From: DASCNA01 sp036011305
GTDB taxonomy: Bacteria > Verrucomicrobiota > Lentisphaeria > Victivallales > GWF2-38-69
Direction of reading: 5' to 3'
DNA length: 11,704 nt
NCBI GenBank assembly: GCA_036011305.1
Contig: DASCNA010000023.1
Coordinates: 1 to 11,704, forward strand
This document shows positions 7,253-11,704 of the stretch, one piece after another. Numbering within the stretch: position 1 is the stretch's first letter; each line of letters opens with the position of its first letter. Position numbers and translations under genes: made by a program. The notes under the pieces were generated by a model. That model was not told the origin of the DNA. It saw only the letters and a list, made by a program, of their open reading frames with translations, and did not search any database.

Positions 7253-8248
7253 ATGGGAAGTAATATACCGGTTTATGTAATGAGAAGAATAGCTATTATG
7301 ATTCCAGTATTAATAGCTGTTTCGATTCTGATATTTATTGTGATTCAGCTCCCTCCCGGAGATTATGTGACAAGTTATATTCAGTCACTTGAAAAACAGG
7401 GTGGAGTTATTAATGCTCAGCAGATCAAAGCCATACGCCATCAATACGGATTAGACCTTCCCATGTATGAAAGGTATTTTAAATGGATAACTGATTTTGT
7501 CAGCGGCAATATGGGGCGATCCTTCGCTCTGAACGAACCGGTAAATAAACTGATCTGGGATAGACTTCCATTATCAATCCTTATCTGTTCACTTACAATA
7601 TTTTTCACTTGGCTTATATCAATTCCGATTGCATTGTACAGTGCTGTAAGAAAATATTCTATAGGCGATTATATATTGACTCTTTTAGGTTTTTTAGGGT
7701 TGTCAATTCCAAGTTTCTTTTTAGCTATAATCATGATGTACTATGGCTTTAACTGGTTTGGAGCTAATGTAAGCGGACTGTTTTCTGAAAGATACTTAAT
7801 TGCACCCTGGAGTATAGCAAAATTCATTGATTGTCTGAAACATATATGGGTTCCCATATTTGTTTTAGGAGTAGGAGGAGCGGCAGGAACAATTAGAGTT
7901 CTCAGAGCCAGTCTGCTTGATGAACTGGACCAGGACTATGTAAGAACCGCAAGGTCAAAAGGACTTTCTGAACTGCGTGTTCTTGTAATTCACCCGTTAA
8001 GAGTGGCAATGAACCCTCTTATCTCTACTTTAGGCTGGCTTCTCCCAACAATGATCGCCGGGGATGTAGTTGTTTCCAAAGTTCTTTCTCTACCTACAAT
8101 CGGACCTCTTCTTTTAAAATCTCTTTTATATCAGGACATGTATCTGGCAGGCAGCATATTGCTGATTCAGGCTATTTTCACTGTGTTAGGAACTCTGGTC
8201 TCAGATATTCTTCTTGCATGGCTCGATCCGAGAATAAAATACAGCTAA
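7253..8248 (+). CDS. oppB: ABC transporter permease, OppB/DppB type
   Basis: This 331-residue integral membrane protein has about six predicted segments (roughly 12-32, 105-130, 138-165, 198-216, 255-278 and 297-321). An extracytoplasmic part between the first two contains the family pattern RHQYGLDLPMYERYFKWI (62-79) and GNMGRSF (85-91). The cytoplasmic EAA coupling loop is ARSKGLSELRVLVIHPLR (233-250), which contacts the ATPases. The end LLAWLDPRIKY (320-330) is typical for the family. AAAGGA (7238-7243) lies 9 nt before the ATG. The 74-nt gap after oppF contains two copies of AAAGTAC and nothing else I recognise. The gene is followed by oppC after 15 nt, with which it should form the membrane pore. 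It is complete and of normal length. Confidence 0.93.
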   Translation: MGSNIPVYVMRRIAIMIPVLIAVSILIFIVIQLPPGDYVTSYIQSLEKQGGVINAQQIKAIRHQYGLDLPMYERYFKWITDFVSGNMGRSFALNEPVNKLIWDRLPLSILICSLTIFFTWLISIPIALYSAVRKYSIGDYILTLLGFLGLSIPSFFLAIIMMYYGFNWFGANVSGLFSERYLIAPWSIAKFIDCLKHIWVPIFVLGVGGAAGTIRVLRASLLDELDQDYVRTARSKGLSELRVLVIHPLRVAMNPLISTLGWLLPTMIAGDVVVSKVLSLPTIGPLLLKSLLYQDMYLAGSILLIQAIFTVLGTLVSDILLAWLDPRIKYS

Positions 8249-8263
8249 GGGAGAATAAGAATC

Positions 8264-9367
8264 ATGAAAAATAAAAAATCAAAAGTTGGTATTTCACAGC
8301 GGAAGTTAATTGCCAAAAGATTTTTCAGACATAAGCTTGCAGTTATATCTCTCATAGTACTGGCTGTCTTTTATATAATAATAATTTTTGCTGGTTTTAT
8401 AAGCCCATTTTCGGCAAACAAACGTTTTAACAGATTTCTATACGCACAACCTGCTAAAATACATTTTATTTCGAAAGACGGAAGCTTTAGCTTAACTCCT
8501 TTTATATACGGCAATAATATTACTGTCAATCCTGTTACATGGGAACGGATATACAGTGAAAACACTAATGAGAAATATTATATTAAATTTTTTGTAAAAG
8601 GGTATGAATATAAATTTTTGGGCATATTTGAAACTAATATCCATTTGTTCGGCACAGATAATAAAAATAATCCGTTATTTATTCTGGGCACTGATGAACT
8701 TGGAAGAGATCTTTTCTCAAGATTAGTTTACGGTGGTAGGATCACATTAACCATTGGCTTGATCGGTGTAGTATTAAGCCTTGTCATAGGAGTTGCCATC
8801 GGCGGAATATCAGGGTTACTTGGTGGAATTGTTGATAACGGTATCCAGAGACTTATTGAAATAATAATGTCGGTACCGACTATTCCGCTGTGGATGGCTC
8901 TTACTGCAGCTCTGCCGGCATACTGGCCGATGTTAAGAATTTATTTCGGAATAACGGTACTTCTATCTTTAGTTGGCTGGACAAGTATTGCCAGAGTAAT
9001 AAGAGGTAAATTCATATCTCTGAGAGAAGAGGATTTTGTACTGGCTTCCAGAACATTCGGCGGGGGACATTGGTGGATTATCAGAAAACATCTTGTCCCT
9101 TCATTTGCAGGCTACATAATCGTTCAGGCTACACTTTTGGTGCCAGCTATGATACTTGGAGAAACAACGCTGAGTTTTCTCGGTTTAGGTTTAAGGCCTC
9201 CCGCAGTAAGCTGGGGCGTATTACTGCAGGATGCCCAGAGCATTAAAACCCTGGCAATGAACCCGTGGTTAATGCTCCCGGGCGTATGCGTTATTATTGT
9301 TGTTTTAGCATTCAGTTTTATCGGAGACGGTTTCAGAGATGCTCTTGATCCATATACAAAATCGTAA
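8264..9367 (+). CDS. oppC: ABC transporter permease, OppC/DppC type, with enlarged extracytoplasmic domain
   Basis: This 367-residue protein is longer than the roughly 300 residues of classical DppC/OppC. The extra length is an insertion of about 90 residues (50-140) between the first membrane segment (24-47) and the conserved LGTDELGRDLFSRL (141-154). It includes PFIYGNN, YYIKFFVKGYEYKFLG (105-120) and NIHLFG (125-130). I associate this insertion with the branch of these permeases found next to sugar-degrading enzymes. Further membrane segments lie around 160-185, 205-245 and 280-350. The EAA coupling loop is at 255-280 (EEDFVLASRTFGG). The C-terminus GFRDALDPYTK is typical. AAGGGAG (8247-8253), overlapping the oppB stop, is its RBS with a 10-nt spacing. 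It pairs with OppB as the translocation channel. Confidence 0.93.
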   Translation: MKNKKSKVGISQRKLIAKRFFRHKLAVISLIVLAVFYIIIIFAGFISPFSANKRFNRFLYAQPAKIHFISKDGSFSLTPFIYGNNITVNPVTWERIYSENTNEKYYIKFFVKGYEYKFLGIFETNIHLFGTDNKNNPLFILGTDELGRDLFSRLVYGGRITLTIGLIGVVLSLVIGVAIGGISGLLGGIVDNGIQRLIEIIMSVPTIPLWMALTAALPAYWPMLRIYFGITVLLSLVGWTSIARVIRGKFISLREEDFVLASRTFGGGHWWIIRKHLVPSFAGYIIVQATLLVPAMILGETTLSFLGLGLRPPAVSWGVLLQDAQSIKTLAMNPWLMLPGVCVIIVVLAFSFIGDGFRDALDPYTKS

Positions 9368-9457
9368 CCAAGTTCGGCTGGAGTTGTAAATAAGAATTGC
9401 AAATTACGAATCTGCAAAAAAATGATTAACCAATATAAAGGATGAGGTTTTTTATTT
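9368..9457 (+). promoter_or_regulatory. Gap before the binding-protein gene with RBS
   Basis: This 90-nt spacer holds AAAGGA (9437-9442) and GAGG (9444-9447), the latter 10 nt before the ATG at 9458. TGCAAA occurs twice. No strong hairpin or promoter is evident. Binding-protein genes are often expressed above the rest of their operon, but no structure here explains how that would happen. Confidence 0.35.
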
Positions 9458-11362
9458 ATGCTTAAAAAAACGATTATATTTTTTATAATGATATTTGCTT
9501 CAACATGCATAACTGCAGGAATATTTCATGAAGCACCTATGCTGACGGAAAAAGTAAAACAAGGGAAACTTCCTCCTATTGACAAAAGATTACCCAAAAA
9601 ACCGCTGGTTGTTAAAGTTTATGAAGAGATAGGCCAGTATGGAGGTGTTGCCTTCGTAGCCACTGAAGATCTCAGCGGTGACGGCTATGGAGATGATCTG
9701 CATATGATAGGTTTTGAAACACCTATTAATGCTAATTTAAACGGAACTCTATCTCCTAATGTCATAGAAAAATGGAAATATTCCGAAGATTTCAAAGAGA
9801 TGACTATGAATATCAGAAAAGGAATAAAATGGTCTGACGGCTATCCTTTTACAGCAGATGATATTCTTTTCTGGTGGAAAGATGAACTTCATAACACTGA
9901 AATAGTTCCTGTAATAATTATACAGCAGTTTATAAATTCAACTTTAGAAAAAATAGATGATTATACTTTAAAATTTCATTTTGATAAACCTTACCCTCTA
10001 TTTGATTATATCCTGGCTAAACAGTGGGGATACTGGGGAAAATGGTGGCGTCCTGCACATTATCTTAAACAATTTAATCCAAATTATGTATCAAAAAAGA
10101 TATTGCTTGCAAGAGCTGAAAAAGAGGGTTTCTATACCCTAAAAGATTACTATAATGATAAAGCAGGATGGTCTATAAAACCAGTTAATCCAGCCTGCCC
10201 CACTCTGATTCCTTATGTTCTGAAATCAAAACATCCGTCATATACTGTATGGGAAAGAAATCCATATTACTGGAAAACTGATAAAGATGGAAATCAGCTG
10301 CCTTATATTGATAAAATTGTCGCAATTGAAGTTGGAGATGTTGAGGCTATACAGAGTAAAATTATTTCAGGTCAAGTAGATTTTGCCGCCTGGCAGACAC
10401 AAATCACTGATTATCCGGTTTATAAAAAATATGAAAAAAGCGGAGATTATAATACATATCTGTGGAAAACAGATAAAGGGGCTGAAGTCAAGTATGACAT
10501 GAATATGAATATAAAAAATAAACAGCTCCATAAATATTTCAATAATCTAAAATTCAGGCAGGCTGTTTCACTATCTATTAACAGAAATGAAATAAATGAT
10601 CTCCTATACTTCGGGAAAGCGACACCGAGAGCTTTTTATCTCCTCCCTTCGAGCAAGTTTTACGAAAAAAGATGGGAAAATTATTATGCAGAATACGATC
10701 CGGAAAAAGCAAATAAGCTACTGGATGAAATAGGCTTGAAAAACAAAGATGCAAATGGTTACAGACTTGATGAATATGGAAATAAAATTTCATTTACAAT
10801 AGAATACTGGAACGGCGAGCCTCCCGAAAAAACTCCTATGACTGAACTTTTAACCGGTTATTTCAAAAAAATAGGACTGAATGTAGGATCAAGAAATATA
10901 TCAAGGAACCTGCTGTTTCAGAGAGGTCAGGGAAACAAACTCAGTATGACAAACTGGAACGGCGGCGGCATAACAGATCCCCAATGGCTTCTATACCAGT
11001 CACCGCCGGTTCCGGACTCGCGAATTTCCTGGGGGGTATTATGGGGTAGCTACTATGTGAGTGACGGCAAGGCTGGGAAAAAACCTCCTCCTTATATAAA
11101 TAAAATGTTTAAACTGTTAAGAAAGCTGGAAAGTGAAACTGATCCTAAAGAGAGGCACAGACTGGGCATTGAAAGCTGGAATATATTTATGAAAAATGTT
11201 TTTTCCATAGGTACTGTAGGTATGGCTCCATACCCTATTATTGTCAATAAACATCTTTATAATATTCCCAAAAAAGGGACATGGAGCAATGATTATTTCT
11301 GGATGCATCCATACCACCCTGAACAGTTCTTTTTTAAAGGCCTAAATAAACGGAAAAAATAA
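9458..11362 (+). CDS. Periplasmic substrate-binding protein, family 5 (SBP_bac_5)
   Basis: This 634-residue protein has an N-terminal signal peptide (KK at 3-4, hydrophobic 5-18, likely cleavage after ITA at residue 20). Cys17 does not sit in a good lipobox, so a soluble periplasmic protein is favoured. The mature start EAPMLTEKVKQGKLPP (25-40) and DKRLPKKPLVV (42-52) is the typical leader of large family-5 binding proteins. The family signature region is at 105-142 (KWKYSEDFKEMTMNIRKGIKW, with SDG and TADD after it). Another typical block is RNPYYWKTDKDGNQLPYIDKI (267-287, split here by ordinary variation). The many Trp/Tyr residues (for example 186-198) fit sugar stacking, supporting an oligosaccharide ligand by inference. 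AAAGGATGAGG lies about 10 nt before the ATG. It is the last intact gene of the importer; the GH39 remnant begins on the next codon after its TAA. Confidence 0.9.
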   Translation: MLKKTIIFFIMIFASTCITAGIFHEAPMLTEKVKQGKLPPIDKRLPKKPLVVKVYEEIGQYGGVAFVATEDLSGDGYGDDLHMIGFETPINANLNGTLSPNVIEKWKYSEDFKEMTMNIRKGIKWSDGYPFTADDILFWWKDELHNTEIVPVIIIQQFINSTLEKIDDYTLKFHFDKPYPLFDYILAKQWGYWGKWWRPAHYLKQFNPNYVSKKILLARAEKEGFYTLKDYYNDKAGWSIKPVNPACPTLIPYVLKSKHPSYTVWERNPYYWKTDKDGNQLPYIDKIVAIEVGDVEAIQSKIISGQVDFAAWQTQITDYPVYKKYEKSGDYNTYLWKTDKGAEVKYDMNMNIKNKQLHKYFNNLKFRQAVSLSINRNEINDLLYFGKATPRAFYLLPSSKFYEKRWENYYAEYDPEKANKLLDEIGLKNKDANGYRLDEYGNKISFTIEYWNGEPPEKTPMTELLTGYFKKIGLNVGSRNISRNLLFQRGQGNKLSMTNWNGGGITDPQWLLYQSPPVPDSRISWGVLWGSYYVSDGKAGKKPPPYINKMFKLLRKLESETDPKERHRLGIESWNIFMKNVFSIGTVGMAPYPIIVNKHLYNIPKKGTWSNDYFWMHPYHPEQFFFKGLNKRKK

Positions 11363-11581
11363 GTGACAGTAACAAAAGTTCAATGGAACAACAAATCTCA
11401 AAAAAAAATTACTCCACTTTGGCAAAAATGTATTGGTGGAGGAAGGGTGGCAGAGGCACTCCGTGCCGATTTCCAAAAACATCTGGAATGTATTCAACGG
11501 GAAATTAAATTTGATTATATTCGCATGCATGGCATTTTCTGCGATGATATGATGGTTTACAGAGAAGAATGTCAATACTAG
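11363..11581 (+). pseudogene. GH39 glycosidase, N-terminal remnant (72 aa)
   Basis: The frame opens with GTG directly after the TAA of the binding-protein gene, in the same frame, and stops at TAG after 72 codons. The sequence matches the start of GH39 (beta-xylosidase-like) enzymes: LWQKCIGGGR (19-28), LRADFQKHL (33-41), FDYIRMHGIFCDDM (50-63) and VYRE (65-68). Normal GH39 proteins are around 500 residues, and their acid/base and nucleophile glutamates lie far beyond this point, so the product cannot be catalytic. The other two forward frames after 11560 show no GH39 continuation (expected next: a YNW/YID-type segment), which argues for a deletion or rearrangement rather than a simple frameshift. 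No good RBS is visible; translation would rely on coupling. An assembly artefact or continuation elsewhere cannot be excluded. Confidence 0.75.
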
Positions 11582-11628
11582 AATAAGTTCCATAGGTAAT
11601 ATTAAATATATTTCCATAGCTGTCAGTT

Positions 11629-11662
11629 CTTCTTCAAGCAGCCTGCAGGCTGCTTGAAGAAG
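11629..11662 (+). terminator. 34-bp perfect palindrome, terminator-like
   Basis: The left arm CTTCTTCAAGCAGCCTG (11629-11645) is followed immediately by its exact reverse complement up to 11662. As RNA it would form a stem of about 15 bp with a TGCA loop. Downstream is AT-rich but only interrupted T-runs follow (CTTTACACTTATTTAGTTT), so it is not a textbook intrinsic terminator. Its place 47 nt after the GH39 remnant suits an operon end. A recombination hotspot or a repeat element are alternatives. Confidence 0.55.
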
Positions 11663-11704
11663 CCTATTATAACTTTACACTTATTTAGTTTAACAAATTA
11701 AAAA

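Noticed and set aside
9124..9510. 128-codon minus-strand frame across the end of oppC and the start of the binding-protein gene
   Set aside because: Antisense to two clear genes and shows no family resemblance.
11342..11617. Minus-strand frame opposite the GH39 remnant
   Set aside because: The plus strand carries unmistakable GH39 motifs; the minus frame shows none.
11560..11655. GH39 continuing in another frame after a simple frameshift
   Set aside because: The alternative forward frames either stop quickly or give a Ser-rich sequence unlike GH39.
1..11704. CRISPR arrays, tRNA, rRNA, transposase genes or defence systems
   Set aside because: No regularly spaced repeats, no tRNA-like or rRNA-like segments and no transposase motifs were seen on reading both strands.

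Overview
The window is AT-rich bacterial DNA (roughly one third G+C by eye, lysine/AGA/ATA-rich coding, standard genetic code, AGGAG-type ribosome binding sites). It carries a carbohydrate-uptake and degradation locus. A DUF1499 lipoprotein and a periplasmic binding protein point to a bacterium that makes lipoproteins and is probably diderm. The combination of GH172 + GH2 + GH39 with an Opp/Dpp-type transporter of the 'oligosaccharide' kind reminds me of saccharolytic anaerobes in Lentisphaerota-like or candidate phyla. The sequence alone does not settle the taxon.

Layout. (1) 1-340: a comparatively GC-rich stretch (about 46% over 1-300 by hand count), with no convincing gene and several palindromes. 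It changes abruptly to a very AT-rich stretch (about 13% over 361-420). (2) 465-626 (+): a 53-residue lysine-rich small protein with a strong RBS, converging tail to tail (overlapping stop codons) on a DUF1499 lipoprotein at 623-1093 (-). (3) 1094-1223: a divergent AT-rich promoter region. (4) 1224-5025 (+): two cytoplasmic glycoside hydrolases 4 nt apart, a GH172/DUF2961 enzyme and a 917-residue GH2 enzyme. (5) 5147-11362 (+): a complete peptide/oligosaccharide ABC importer in the order oppD-oppF-oppB-oppC-binding protein. (6) 11363-11581 (+): the first ~72 residues of a GH39 glycosidase, ending at a stop before any catalytic residue. A 34-bp perfect palindrome follows.

How it works together (inference). 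The periplasmic family-5 binding protein captures an oligosaccharide, the OppB/OppC permease with the OppD/OppF ATPases imports it, and the signal-less GH172 and GH2 enzymes cleave it in the cytoplasm. A GH39 enzyme once belonged to the operon but appears broken. All genes from 1224 onward point the same way, and no regulator is visible.

The oddities most worth a second look are four. OppF has a Gly-to-Trp change in its ABC signature motif (FSGWQ). The GH2 enzyme has Cys instead of Asn before the predicted acid/base Glu. The GH39 reading frame is truncated. The GC-rich, palindrome-bearing left edge is unexplained. I see no clear evidence for a wholly new type of system.
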